A stretch of 48,278 nucleotides of DNA from positions 1 through 48,278 of the forward strand of contig CAMBMK010000006.1 of the NCBI GenBank assembly GCA_945868745.1. The letters run 5' to 3'. Positions 28,874 to 37,833 of the stretch are shown piece after piece. Source of the stretch: an uncultured Bacteroidales bacterium (GTDB taxonomy: Bacteria > Bacteroidota > Bacteroidia > Bacteroidales > UBA932). Position numbers and translations under genes: made by a program. The notes beneath the pieces were generated by a model. That model was not told the origin of the DNA, searched no databases, and worked only from the letters and a program-made list of their open reading frames with translations. Position 1 is the stretch's first letter, and each line of letters starts with the position of its first letter.

Positions 28874-30544
28874 ATGAGAATACTCAACAGAAGGGAAAAC
28901 TTTACCACTACCCTTTCGAGACTTTTCGAATACTGCACGATGGCATATCCGAAAAGGCCGCTGTCAAGGTATGTTTATTCTGACGAGCAGAGCTATACCT
29001 ACTCAGACTTCAGGCACAAATGCCTGGAGCTGTCCCACCTGCTTTCAAGATACGGAATAAGCGCCGGAGACAGAGTGGCAATCCTGTCCCAGAATATGCC
29101 GAACTGGACTGTGGCATTCTTCTCTGCAGTACCGTTCGGCAGGGTTGCAGTACCGATTCTGCCTGACTCCTCCGAAAGCGAGGTCACCAACATCCTCAGG
29201 CATTCGGGGACAAAGGTGCTTTTCGTATCCAAAAGGTTTCTGGGCAATGTCAGCAAGGAGTGCTTCGACTCGCTCACCCTTGTGTTTGATATTGAGACCC
29301 TCAAGCCCCTGAAGGCGGACAACAGGGCCTTCACCTGCGAGGGTTGGGTAAAGGAGCCGGAGCCGGACAACCTTGCCGCAATCATCTACACATCAGGTAC
29401 TTCCGGCAAGGCAAAGGGCGTCATGCTCAGCCACAGGAATTTATGCCAGAATATTGTGGCGGCCTCCCACGCCCAGAAATGTACCCATCGTGACCGCTGG
29501 CTTTCCGTGCTTCCGATGTCACACACCTACGAGATGGCATTCAGCATGCTCTATCCGCTGTATGTGGGAGGCTGCGTCTATTATATCCAGAAACCGCCTA
29601 CTCCGTCGATTCTCATCGGGGCGATGAAAAAGGTAAAGCCGACCATTATGTGCTCGGTTCCGCTCATCATCGAGAAGGTGTACCGCTCCAGCATCGTGCC
29701 TACCGTACAGAAGAGCCGTGTGCTGACCTGGATGAAGAAGCATATGCCGCGACTGCTGTACCGCCTTGTGGGAAGCAGGCTTTACCAGACATTGGGAGGA
29801 AAGCTCAGATTCTTCGGAATCGGAGGCTCCAAGCTTGACCCTGTCGTGGAGGATTTCCTCAAGAAGGCACATTTCCCGTACGCCATAGGCTACGGACTTA
29901 CCGAAACAGCCCCGCTCATCTGCAACGCCTGCGTGGGAAAAACTGCCGTGGGCTCAATCGGCGTACCGGCCTACAATGTGGAGGTCAAGCTGCGCAACGT
30001 CAATCCGGCGACCGGTGAAGGGGAAATCGTGGTAAAGGGCGACAATGTGATGCTCGGCTACTACAAGGACCCTGAAAGGACAAGGGAGGTAATAGACGAT
30101 GACGGATGGATGCGCACGCACGACCTTGCATGTATGGACGAAAAAGGAAGATATTATATCAAGGGACGTCTCGGCAATATGATTGTGGGAGCATCCGGCG
30201 AGAATATCTATCCTGAGGAAATCGAGCAGGTCATCAACGGTGTGGAAGGAGTGAACGAGAGTCTTGTGATGGAGCGTGACGGCAAGCTCATCGCCCTTAT
30301 CAAGTTTGACGATTCGATCATCAACTGGAACCAGCAGGGAGAGGACAAGTTCTTCGAGGCGCTCAATGCAAGGAAGAAGGCCGTGATGGACTATGTCAAC
30401 AAGCACGTCAGCAAACAGTCCAAGATCAATGACGTGGAAGCGGTCAAGGAGCCTTTCGAAAAGACTGCCACCCAGAAGATACGCCGTTTCAAATACTTCG
30501 GCGCCAAGGGTGACGATGTCAAGGACGAGGACAACAAAGCATAA
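28874..30544 (+). CDS. AMP-binding long-chain acyl-CoA (or acyl-ACP) synthetase
   Basis: This 556-residue ANL-superfamily enzyme activates fatty acids through an acyl-adenylate. The P-loop-like motif IIYTSGTSGKAKG (about 169-181), the YGLTETAP motif (near 340) and the hinge region with a GRLGNMIVGASGENIYPEE block are all present. It is close to FadD/FAA-type ligases, but whether CoA or ACP is the acceptor cannot be told. The gene follows the acyltransferase by seven bases and ends at a bidirectional terminator. Confidence 0.88.
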   Translation: MRILNRRENFTTTLSRLFEYCTMAYPKRPLSRYVYSDEQSYTYSDFRHKCLELSHLLSRYGISAGDRVAILSQNMPNWTVAFFSAVPFGRVAVPILPDSSESEVTNILRHSGTKVLFVSKRFLGNVSKECFDSLTLVFDIETLKPLKADNRAFTCEGWVKEPEPDNLAAIIYTSGTSGKAKGVMLSHRNLCQNIVAASHAQKCTHRDRWLSVLPMSHTYEMAFSMLYPLYVGGCVYYIQKPPTPSILIGAMKKVKPTIMCSVPLIIEKVYRSSIVPTVQKSRVLTWMKKHMPRLLYRLVGSRLYQTLGGKLRFFGIGGSKLDPVVEDFLKKAHFPYAIGYGLTETAPLICNACVGKTAVGSIGVPAYNVEVKLRNVNPATGEGEIVVKGDNVMLGYYKDPERTREVIDDDGWMRTHDLACMDEKGRYYIKGRLGNMIVGASGENIYPEEIEQVINGVEGVNESLVMERDGKLIALIKFDDSIINWNQQGEDKFFEALNARKKAVMDYVNKHVSKQSKINDVEAVKEPFEKTATQKIRRFKYFGAKGDDVKDEDNKA

Positions 30545-30577
30545 AAAAAAGAGGACCCGCGGTCCTCTCTTTTTTTT
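30543..30577. terminator. bidirectional terminator between the acyl-CoA synthetase gene and rplI
   Basis: GAGGACC (30551-30557) pairs with GGTCCTC (30561-30567). The stem is flanked by an A tract on the left and a T tract on the right, so it works for both converging transcripts. It begins next to the synthetase stop codon and lies 15 bases from the rplI stop. Confidence 0.92.
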
Positions 30578-30591
30578 ATATTCCTTACTGA

Positions 30592-31038
30592 TTACTCAGC
30601 AACGACTTCGAACTTGAAAGTGCCCTTTACATCCTTGTAGCACTTTACCTCTGCCTCGTAGATGCCAAGCTCCTTGACCTCTTCGGCAAGAATGGTGATG
30701 TCCTTCTTGTCAACCTCGATGCCGGCAGCAACAAGAGCCTCTGAAAGCTGTGCAGTGGTGACTGAACCGTAGATCTTTCCGGTCTCGCTTACCTTTGCGG
30801 AAACCTTCACGAGAACTGAAGAAACCTTTGCTGCGAGCTCCTGGGCGGCGGCAACACGTGCAGCCTCCTTGTGGGCGCGCTGGCGGATGGTCTCCTGGAG
30901 CTGCTTTACTGCAGAAGGAGTAGCGGTGATTGCAAAGCCCTGAGGGATAAGATAGTTGAGAGCGTAACCTGGCTTAACGTTTACGACATCGTCTGCGTGG
31001 CCGAGATTGGCCACATCCTTTTTGAGAATAATTTCCAT
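30592..31038 (-). CDS. rplI: 50S ribosomal protein L9
   Basis: The 148-residue protein begins MEIILKKDVANLGHADDVV and contains the L9 signature GYALNYLIPQGFA (about 24-36), a long connecting helix, and a C-terminal RNA-binding domain. Length matches the family. It is the third gene of the rpsF-rpsR-rplI operon, 33 bases after rpsR, and ends at the shared terminator. Confidence 0.97.
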   Translation of the reverse strand: MEIILKKDVANLGHADDVVNVKPGYALNYLIPQGFAITATPSAVKQLQETIRQRAHKEAARVAAAQELAAKVSSVLVKVSAKVSETGKIYGSVTTAQLSEALVAAGIEVDKKDITILAEEVKELGIYEAEVKCYKDVKGTFKFEVVAE

Positions 31039-31071
31039 AAATGTCTTCTTCTTTATACGGGTTACACAAAA

Positions 31072-31353
31072 CTACTTGAGAAGGTCGGTTACATATGGAA
31101 GCAGAGCAAGGGAGCGTGCCCTCTTGACTGCCTGAGCGACCTTGCGCTGGAACTTGAGGGAAGTACCGGTGATACGGCGAGGGAGAATCTTGCCCTGCTC
31201 GTTGAGGAACTTCTTGAGGAACTCAGGATCCTTGTAGTCAACATACTTGATGCCTGCCTTCTTGAAACGGCAGTATTTCTTCTTGCGAACCTCAACTGTC
31301 TGAGGATTCAGATAACGGATGGTACCGTTCTGTGCATTGCTTGTCTGTGCCAT
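31072..31353 (-). CDS. rpsR: 30S ribosomal protein S18
   Basis: The 93-residue protein carries the S18 core ([50 protein letters not shown]). S18 binds S6 on the platform of the small subunit. The gene lies three bases from rpsF and is co-transcribed with it and rplI. The start at 31353 is kept, giving a polar N-terminal extension common in Bacteroidota S18. Confidence 0.97.
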   Translation of the reverse strand: MAQTSNAQNGTIRYLNPQTVEVRKKKYCRFKKAGIKYVDYKDPEFLKKFLNEQGKILPRRITGTSLKFQRKVAQAVKRARSLALLPYVTDLLK

Positions 31354-31356
31354 TGA

Positions 31357-31728
31357 TTAGTCCTCCTTTACAGCTTCAGGTTTAACTTCGTTCTTTGCTG
31401 CCTTGCCGGCCCTGCGCTTCTCTGCGTATGCAACAGCGTGCTTGTCGAGAGCAACGGTGAGGAAACGGAGAATACGCTCGTCACGGTGATACTGGGTTTC
31501 GAGGCGTGCCACGAAATCCGGAGTGGCCTTGAACTGGATCAGGTAATAGAAACCTGAAGTCTTGTGCTGGATAGGGTATGCAAGCTGCTTGAGACCCCAA
31601 TCCTCTTCGTAAACTACCTCGCCGCCCTTGGCTTTGATGTAGTCAACGTACTTGGCAACCGCTTCCTTCATCTGGGCTTCAGACAAAACGGGAGTTGCAA
31701 TGAAAACGGTTTCGTACTGTTTTAACAT
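31357..31728 (-). CDS. rpsF: 30S ribosomal protein S6
   Basis: The 123-residue protein begins MLKQYETVFIATPVLSEAQ and follows the S6 fold (YEEDWGLKQLAYPIQHKTSGFYYLIQF, then the DERILRFLTVALDKHA block). A charged, lysine-rich tail ends it. S6 pairs with S18 in the ribosome and, in known cases, represses its own operon through an RNA hairpin. A candidate hairpin lies in the leader here. Confidence 0.97.
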   Translation of the reverse strand: MLKQYETVFIATPVLSEAQMKEAVAKYVDYIKAKGGEVVYEEDWGLKQLAYPIQHKTSGFYYLIQFKATPDFVARLETQYHRDERILRFLTVALDKHAVAYAEKRRAGKAAKNEVKPEAVKED

Positions 31729-31760
31729 TTTACGGTAATTGTTTGTTAATAAATAATTTA

Positions 31761-31797
31761 CAGTCCCCGGAAGCCGTATGCCGCTTCAAGGGGACTG
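31761..31797 (-). promoter_or_regulatory. candidate S6:S18 autoregulatory leader hairpin
   Basis: On the minus strand CAGTCCCC pairs with GGGGACTG (8 bp). After an asymmetric internal loop (TT opposite C) comes a second stem GAAGC/GCTTC closed by an 8-base loop. The 3' side reads CCG (31770 to 31768) at the loop, which fits the conserved CCG described for the S6:S18-binding mRNA motif. It sits 33 bases upstream of the rpsF start. The 5' arm begins directly after the -7 element, so the transcript start must fall at or within the arm's first bases for the outer stem to form. Confidence 0.6.
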
Positions 31798-31828
31798 CAA
31801 ATATACAAATTATTTCCGGTTCAGCCAA
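31798..31828 (-). promoter_or_regulatory. promoter of the rpsF-rpsR-rplI operon
   Basis: On the minus strand TTGG (31828 to 31825), 19 bases, TATATTTG (31805 to 31798). It matches the Bacteroidota consensus and lies just upstream of the S6:S18-like hairpin. Confidence 0.78.
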
Positions 31829-31851
31829 CCATCCGGCTGAAAATCCTTCAA

Positions 31852-33309
31852 TTATTTCTCAGGGACAGCCTCGAGGAGCTTCTTGAGGAACTCCCAGGCA
31901 GTAGCCACGGTGTCGATCTTCACGCGCTCGTCCGGTGAGTGAGGATGCACGATGGTAGGTCCGACGGACACCATCTCCCAGTTGGGATACTTCGCTCCGA
32001 GGAGTGCGCACTCGAGTCCTCCGTGGGTAGCTCCGACCTTCATCTCCTTGCCGGTAAGGTCTTTCCATACCTGGCGTACGACCTCATATACAGGGGTTTC
32101 AGGCTTCGGGGTCCAGCCGTTGTATCCGCCGGCAGTGGTAAACTCTGCTCCGGCAAGCTCAAACACAGCCCTCATCTGGTCTGCGAGGAAGGCCTTTGCT
32201 GCATCAATCGAGCTGCGCATCAGGGATTTCACATAGATATGTCCCTCTTCGCAGCGGATGATTGCAAGGTTGGTCGAGGTCTCCGGAAGTCCCTCGAAGG
32301 AGTCGCTCATGCGGTACACTCCGTTAGGGCATCCGAGGATAGCCTTGATGACATTGTGCATCACTACCGGGTCGAGGCACTCCTTTGCAGTGCATTCAAC
32401 CTTGTCGAAATGATGCTCGAAGTCAGGGTCGGTATATTGGTATTCAAACTTCACGTCCGCAAAAATCTTCTCCACAATGGCCTCTGCCTCAGCTGCTTTC
32501 TCCTGAGGAAGAACCACGAGGGCCTCTGACTCGAACGGAATGGCATTGCGCAGGCTGCCTCCCCTGAGGTCAACAACCTTTGCCCCGAGCTTTTCAGTAA
32601 GAGGGTCGAGAACGCGTGCGAGGATCTTGTTGGCATTGCCCCTGTAGAGGGCGATATCCATTCCGGAATGACCTCCGTGAAGACCCTTTATCACAATCTG
32701 ATATGCAACGCTTCCCTGAGGGACCTCCACCTTGCCGATCTTGAAATCGGCAGTGCCGTCAAGACCTCCGGCGCATCCGATGCAGAGTTCGCCTTCCTCC
32801 TCGGAGTCGAGGTTGAGGAAGATGTCCCCATTGAAGATGCCGGGCTCGAGATTCTCGGCTCCGGTCATGCCGGTCTCCTCGTCAACGGTCACAAGCACCT
32901 CCACCGGTCCGTGCCTGAGGGTCTTGTCCTCGAGGACAGACATCGAGAGGGCGACACCGATACCGTTGTCGGCGCCGAGGGTAGTGCCTTCAGCCCCTAC
33001 CCATCCGTCGATGATCTTTGTCCTGATAGGGTCCTTGAGGAAGTCGTGGTCGGTGTCGGCAGTCTTCTGTGGCACCATGTCCATATGGCCCTGAAGTATG
33101 ACCCCGCGGCGGTTTTCATATCCCGGAGTGGCAGGAATGCGCATAATGATATTGCCCACCTTGTCTTTGATGGTCTCTATTCCGCGCTCCTTTCCCCAGT
33201 TGTAGAGAAACTCCACCACCTTCTCCTCGTGTTTGGATGGACGTGGAATCCGGGTAAGCTGATAAAAGTTGTTCCAGACAATTTTCGGATCTAAATCTTT
33301 GATAGTCAT
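31852..33309 (-). CDS. pepD: aminoacyl-histidine dipeptidase (M20 family), PepD
   Basis: PepD is a cytosolic di-zinc peptidase that cleaves dipeptides such as beta-Ala-His and other X-His pairs. The 485-residue protein has the M20 ligand residues in LQGHMDMV, GADNGIG, DEETGMTGAENL, LDSEEEGE and the final HPHSPDE. Length matches the E. coli enzyme (485). It is the last gene of the acyltransferase-DUF4831-pepD run, 19 bases after the DUF4831 gene. Confidence 0.95.
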   Translation of the reverse strand: MTIKDLDPKIVWNNFYQLTRIPRPSKHEEKVVEFLYNWGKERGIETIKDKVGNIIMRIPATPGYENRRGVILQGHMDMVPQKTADTDHDFLKDPIRTKIIDGWVGAEGTTLGADNGIGVALSMSVLEDKTLRHGPVEVLVTVDEETGMTGAENLEPGIFNGDIFLNLDSEEEGELCIGCAGGLDGTADFKIGKVEVPQGSVAYQIVIKGLHGGHSGMDIALYRGNANKILARVLDPLTEKLGAKVVDLRGGSLRNAIPFESEALVVLPQEKAAEAEAIVEKIFADVKFEYQYTDPDFEHHFDKVECTAKECLDPVVMHNVIKAILGCPNGVYRMSDSFEGLPETSTNLAIIRCEEGHIYVKSLMRSSIDAAKAFLADQMRAVFELAGAEFTTAGGYNGWTPKPETPVYEVVRQVWKDLTGKEMKVGATHGGLECALLGAKYPNWEMVSVGPTIVHPHSPDERVKIDTVATAWEFLKKLLEAVPEK

Positions 33310-33328
33310 AGTGTATTGTATTTAGTGA

Positions 33329-34303
33329 TTACATTGTAGTATCGATTCCAAGCTGATACACAGGCATCCTGCTCTGCATCAGGACATTGACCCCGTCGGT
33401 AAGGCGTACCGTGCATACCGCCGGAATCCTGTAATAGACCGGCTCCTTCGCCACCTTGGCTCCTTCCTGCGAAGCGTCCATCTCCTGCGGGACAAGCTCG
33501 AGAAGATAGGGCCTGCCCGAGACATTGTCCGGAGTAAGCAGGCCTTCGGTGTCGGACACCCTGAATGCCACATAACGCTGCCCCTTGGTGTCCCGCGACG
33601 GGATGACCTCGTAGGACATCTTCTGCGGAGCATAGTCGCTGTAGCCTATGAACATGGACATATATTCCTTTTCAAGACGGTCGATTTCCGCAAGTGCGGC
33701 ACCGAGAGCCTCCCCGCTGAAAGTGGCATCCGTATCTCCGGTCACGATTTCCATCTTTTTCTCGCGGAGCTTGAAAATGGTGCCGGCTGCCTCCATCGCA
33801 CGTGTCTCAAGCGATTTCTCCACCACCATCTGCTGCTGGACGGCGACACTGCGGTCAGACACCCTTGTATAAAGTGTGGCGGACTCCTCCGTAAGGTTCG
33901 AGGACACTCCCCTGCCCGCAAAGTCGTCTTTGGAGTCAAGCGAAAACCTCCACTGGGCATCTGCACTTTTTGCACCCCCGAGCGAAATCAGCCCCTGCAG
34001 GGTAAGGGCACCGATCTGGTCCGAACCCGCCTTCGCCCCGAGCTGGAAACGCCTGCTCTGGTCGGCCTCGGCATAGGAAACCATCCTCACCGCGCTTACG
34101 TGGCACCTGGATTCGTCAGAAGGACGCGCATCGATTCCGAGATATTTCCTGGCATAACGGGCATACGGGCCCGCGTGGAATGTCTCCTTTACAGCCTCGA
34201 CTTCAAGGCTTATGACAGTCTGGGGAAGAGCATAGGTGCCCTGCGCCTGCGCGAATACGGCAGAGGCGAAAAGCACAACAGTAAAAAACAATACTTTTTT
34301 CAT
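33329..34303 (-). CDS. DUF4831 family secreted protein
   Basis: The 324-residue protein has a signal peptide (MKKVLFFTVVLFASAVFAQAQ) and the opening YALPQTVISLEVEAVKE, followed by GPYARYARKYLGID. I associate this with DUF4831, a Bacteroidota family of unknown role. Start 34303 is chosen because it gives a clean signal peptide and begins two bases after the upstream stop codon. Earlier in-frame ATGs (34315, 34330) overlap the acyltransferase gene. Likely periplasmic or surface-exposed. No catalytic motif was seen. Confidence 0.8.
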   Translation of the reverse strand: MKKVLFFTVVLFASAVFAQAQGTYALPQTVISLEVEAVKETFHAGPYARYARKYLGIDARPSDESRCHVSAVRMVSYAEADQSRRFQLGAKAGSDQIGALTLQGLISLGGAKSADAQWRFSLDSKDDFAGRGVSSNLTEESATLYTRVSDRSVAVQQQMVVEKSLETRAMEAAGTIFKLREKKMEIVTGDTDATFSGEALGAALAEIDRLEKEYMSMFIGYSDYAPQKMSYEVIPSRDTKGQRYVAFRVSDTEGLLTPDNVSGRPYLLELVPQEMDASQEGAKVAKEPVYYRIPAVCTVRLTDGVNVLMQSRMPVYQLGIDTTM

Positions 34304-34305
34304 CT

Positions 34306-35226
34306 TTATTTCCATCTTTTGTGGCTCCACAGGTAATTTTCGGGATGGCTTCTGACGGATTCCTCCAGAAGCGCATAATATTCTGTCATTATGCGGGTAG
34401 TGTCCATCTGCGAGGCATCGTCACATATCTTCCTGAATACCATATGGTATCTGCCTTTTTCAACTTTGTCTATGGCCATATAGAAAACGGCCATCCCGAA
34501 CTTGTGTGCAAGAGTCGCGCCACCGGTCATCACCATTGTGGGCTGGCTCATGAATCCGGGGATTGCAGTCCTGGTGGCCCCGCGGTAAGGGAACTGGTCG
34601 GTCGGGAAAATGTAGATCCTCTTCTCGTTCTTGTGCTCGAGGGCAAACCTGAGGACCTCCTTCGACTCAACCGAGCCGCGGTAGTCAACAAGGGGGGCGG
34701 TGCGGTTGTTGGTAAGGAACTCGTTCCAGAACCTGCTTGTGAGCCGCTTGTAAACCACATTGGTATGGTCCGGGTCCATTCCTTCCGGGCAGACCGCAGT
34801 CCCGCTGAAATAGTCGTAGATGCCTCCCGTTATCTCCCAGTTGCCGTAATGGGAGCTCAGTATCATCACGGAAGGGCGGTTTTTGAACGCCCCGATGAGT
34901 TCCTCCTCGCCCCGGGCCGTACACAGTCCCTGCCTGCGCAGCCTTCCGGGCCTCCCGGAGCATCCTCCAAACCAGCAGGTCTCGGCAAACACTTCCCCGA
35001 GATGGGTATAGAAGCCGTCATACAGTTTTTTTATGTCGCCGTACTTCAACTCGGGAAAACTTCTCGAAAGATTGACAAGCACGACATCGGAACGGTAATG
35101 GAGAATATTCTTTGCAACCCATGCAAACACACGGCCCCAGAAATAATGGAAGCCAAGCGGAAGCCGCTGCAGGGGCAGCAGCAACGTCCTGAAAATCCTG
35201 TATCCCAAACTCTTTTTTCCGTCCAT
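34306..35226 (-). CDS. lipid A-type lysophospholipid acyltransferase, LpxL/HtrB family
   Basis: This 306-residue inner-membrane-associated acyltransferase has the catalytic H-x4-E motif in SSHYGNWEI and an N-terminal hydrophobic segment around FHYFWGRVFAWVAKN. The layout is that of LpxL/LpxM, which add secondary acyl chains to lipid A. The start at 35226 (MDGKKSLGY) is set by the -7 promoter element 27 bases upstream; a longer reading from 35286 would run through the promoter. It leads the operon with DUF4831 and pepD. The lipid substrate (lipid A or an aminolipid) is inferred. Confidence 0.88.
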   Translation of the reverse strand: MDGKKSLGYRIFRTLLLPLQRLPLGFHYFWGRVFAWVAKNILHYRSDVVLVNLSRSFPELKYGDIKKLYDGFYTHLGEVFAETCWFGGCSGRPGRLRRQGLCTARGEEELIGAFKNRPSVMILSSHYGNWEITGGIYDYFSGTAVCPEGMDPDHTNVVYKRLTSRFWNEFLTNNRTAPLVDYRGSVESKEVLRFALEHKNEKRIYIFPTDQFPYRGATRTAIPGFMSQPTMVMTGGATLAHKFGMAVFYMAIDKVEKGRYHMVFRKICDDASQMDTTRIMTEYYALLEESVRSHPENYLWSHKRWK

Positions 35227-35252
35227 TTTCCCTTTCCAGAAAGATCCGATTA

Positions 35253-35260
35253 CAAATATA
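35253..35260 (-). promoter_or_regulatory. -7 promoter element of the acyltransferase-DUF4831-pepD run
   Basis: TATATTTG on the minus strand, 27 bases before the start codon at 35226. The -33 position lacks TTTG or TTGG. It shares a divergent gap with the POT transporter promoter. Confidence 0.6.
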
Positions 35261-35316
35261 ACTCTTTTTGCGCAATATGCAGCCACCGGAGTTTTTCAAG
35301 TTGCAAAACGTTTTTT

Positions 35317-35347
35317 TTGGTTTTACACTCTCTATTCATTATCTTTG
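35317..35347 (+). promoter_or_regulatory. promoter of the POT transporter gene
   Basis: TTGG (35317-35320), 19 bases, TATCTTTG (35340-35347). It matches the Bacteroidota consensus and lies 47 bases before the start codon at 35394, so the upstream in-frame ATGs at 35268 and 35277 cannot be used from this promoter. Confidence 0.8.
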
Positions 35348-35393
35348 TAGGGATGTACCGATAAGCAGACAACAAAACAAAACTCTATACTCT

Positions 35394-37094
35394 ATGTTCA
35401 AAGGACAACCTAAGGGCCTATTTGCCCTGGCATTAGCCAACACCGGAGAGCGCTTCGGTTACTACACTATGCTTGCCATCTTCATGCTGTTCCTGCAGGC
35501 CAAGTTCGGCTTCAGCGAGGCTGTGGCAAGCCAGATTTATGCAATTTTCCTTGCTGCAGTCTATTTCATGCCGGTATTCGGCGGTATGATTGCTGACAGG
35601 ATCGGTTACGGCAAGTGCATCACCGCCGGCGTATCCGTGATGTTCCTGGGATACGTGCTTCTCGCAATCCCTACCGGTGCCAACACCGTGGGTCTTGTGA
35701 TGATGCTCGGAGCCCTTCTCCTCATCGCCCTCGGCACAGGTCTCTTCAAAGGCAACCTGCAGGTACTCGTGGGCAATCTCTATGACGACCCGAAGTATTC
35801 CGCAAAGAGGGATTCCGCTTTCAGCCTCTTCTACATGGCCATCAACATCGGTGCGATGTTCGCCCCTTCGGCAGCAACCGCAATCACCAACATGTTCCTC
35901 GGCAAGGCAGGCCTCATCTACAAGGCTGACATCCCTTCACTTGCACACAAGTTCATCGGCGGCACCATCACCGGCACCGAGACTGAGACTCTCACCGGCC
36001 TGATGGGCCAGATGCCTGGAGAATCCATCGCATCTATGGACCTCGGAGCATTCAGCCAGTACTACATCGACAATCTCGCAAGCTCCTACAATATGGGCTT
36101 TGCAGTTGCCTGCATATCCCTTATCTTCTCCATTGCAGTCTATCTCGGATGCCGCTCATGGTTCAAGCACGCCGACGTCAACACCAAGCAGGCTGCAAAC
36201 AGCGCCAACACCACCGTTCACGTCCAGGAGCTCTCGCCGGAGCAGACCAAAAAGCGCATCGTCGCCCTCTGCATGGTATTTGCAGTCGTTATCTTCTTCT
36301 GGATGGCATTCCACCAGAACGGTTCTTCACTCACCTGGTTTGCAAGGGATTACACTCAGTCTGAGACTACAGGATGGGTAAGGATGGGATTCAACATCTG
36401 GATTCTCGCCCTCATTGCGGTTTCAGTATATACCATCTTCGGAGTATTCCAGTCAGAGAAGACATCCGGCAAGATCACCTGCGGCGTCGCAACGCTTGCC
36501 ATCTGGGGTGTGGTTGCACTCATCCACAGCGGACAGCCTAACCCTCTCGCAGTGTTCCCGCAGCTCTTCCAGCAGTTCAACCCGTTCTATGTAGTAGCCC
36601 TCACACCTGTGTCCATGGCCATTTTCAGTGCCCTTGCCAACAAGAAGGATGCAAATCATCCTGACGGACGCGAGCCTTCTGCACCTATGAAGATCGGACT
36701 GGGCATGCTTGTGGCAGCAGTAGGTTATTTCGTGATGGTGATGGCATCCCTCGGACAGCCGTCTCCTGCCCAGCTCAACGGCGGAGTTTCCCCTGACCCT
36801 GTAATGCCTACCTATCTTATGGGCACCTACCTCGTGCTTACCTTTGCGGAGCTTCTCCTCTCGCCGATGGGTATCTCCTTCGTATCGAAGGTGGCTCCTC
36901 CTAAGTACAAGGGCCTCATGATGGGTTTGTGGTTTGCCGCCACTGCAGTGGGCAACTACCTTTCTTCAGTTCCGGGACTTCTCTGGAGACATGTTCCGCT
37001 CTGGGCCAACTGGGCAATCCTCATGACACTCTGCATCATCGCCGGAGTTGTGATGTTCTCGATGCTCAGGAAGCTTGAGGAAGCTACCAAATAA
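35394..37094 (+). CDS. POT family proton-coupled oligopeptide transporter
   Basis: This 566-residue MFS-type inner-membrane protein has about 12-14 hydrophobic helices. The family signature at the first helix reads NTGERFGYYTM (residues about 18-28). In most peptide transporters this motif is ExxERFxYY, so the first glutamate is Asn here; I recall the same variant in other Bacteroidota. The role is uptake of di- and tripeptides, which fits the peptidases nearby (PepD and the DPP IV-type enzyme). The start at 35394 (MFKGQPKG) is set by the promoter position. TIGR02757 follows after seven bases. Confidence 0.92.
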   Translation: MFKGQPKGLFALALANTGERFGYYTMLAIFMLFLQAKFGFSEAVASQIYAIFLAAVYFMPVFGGMIADRIGYGKCITAGVSVMFLGYVLLAIPTGANTVGLVMMLGALLLIALGTGLFKGNLQVLVGNLYDDPKYSAKRDSAFSLFYMAINIGAMFAPSAATAITNMFLGKAGLIYKADIPSLAHKFIGGTITGTETETLTGLMGQMPGESIASMDLGAFSQYYIDNLASSYNMGFAVACISLIFSIAVYLGCRSWFKHADVNTKQAANSANTTVHVQELSPEQTKKRIVALCMVFAVVIFFWMAFHQNGSSLTWFARDYTQSETTGWVRMGFNIWILALIAVSVYTIFGVFQSEKTSGKITCGVATLAIWGVVALIHSGQPNPLAVFPQLFQQFNPFYVVALTPVSMAIFSALANKKDANHPDGREPSAPMKIGLGMLVAAVGYFVMVMASLGQPSPAQLNGGVSPDPVMPTYLMGTYLVLTFAELLLSPMGISFVSKVAPPKYKGLMMGLWFAATAVGNYLSSVPGLLWRHVPLWANWAILMTLCIIAGVVMFSMLRKLEEATK

Positions 37095-37101
37095 GGTATC
37101 G

Positions 37102-37833
37102 ATGCCTGATGATTTGAAAGCCCGGCTGAAAAGCTGGGCTGAAACATATAATGATGCAAAATACTTCCGGGAGGACCCGATCATCTTCCCGGAGCATTTT
37201 GCGGAAAAGATGCGCAGCGGCAATGCCTGCCTGGGGGATGTGGAGGTTGCAGCGGTATTTGCGGCGCATTTCGCGTGGGGGCGCAGGGCGATGATTGTAA
37301 GGGACGGGAAGAGGCTGATGGACGAGATGGACTGGAAGCCCTACGACTATGTGATGAGGGGGCAGTGGAAGGATGCGGATGAAAGCATCCACAGGACTGT
37401 GAAATGGTGTGACGTGGCACAGATATGCAGCCGTCTCAAGGCATTCTACCTGGAAAATGACAGCCTGGAAAGCCTTGGGGCAAAGGACATCAGGACAGTC
37501 GTTTTCGGACAGAAGCCCGACCCGAAGGCCCCTGACAAGAAAATCAACATGATGCGCCGGTGGATGGTCCGCGATGACGGAAAAGTGGACCTCGGGGTTT
37601 GGAAGAATACCGATCCCGCCGGCCTGCTCATTCCGCTTGACGTGCACGTCCACAATATGGCATCCGAGCTAGGCATCACCTCCCGGAGCCAGAAGGACCT
37701 CACGACAGTATTGGAGATTACCGACTTTTTCAAAGAAATATTCCCTCTTGACCCGTGCAAAGGAGACTTCTCCCTTTTTGGTTACGGAGTGAATCATCCA
37801 AAAAGGGCGGCAGAAAGCCGAAACTCTACATAA
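37102..37833 (+). CDS. TIGR02757 (DUF2400) family protein
   Basis: This 243-residue soluble protein is recognised by the NMMRRWMVRDD block, DLGVW, the IPLDVHVHNMASELG segment and the closing DFSLFGYGV. The family is conserved in Bacteroidota and other bacteria, and its function is unproven. The start at 37102 follows the POT stop by seven bases; the longer reading from 37075 overlaps that gene. The last 79 bases overlap the beginning of the kinase-like gene that follows in another frame. Confidence 0.85.
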   Translation: MPDDLKARLKSWAETYNDAKYFREDPIIFPEHFAEKMRSGNACLGDVEVAAVFAAHFAWGRRAMIVRDGKRLMDEMDWKPYDYVMRGQWKDADESIHRTVKWCDVAQICSRLKAFYLENDSLESLGAKDIRTVVFGQKPDPKAPDKKINMMRRWMVRDDGKVDLGVWKNTDPAGLLIPLDVHVHNMASELGITSRSQKDLTTVLEITDFFKEIFPLDPCKGDFSLFGYGVNHPKRAAESRNST

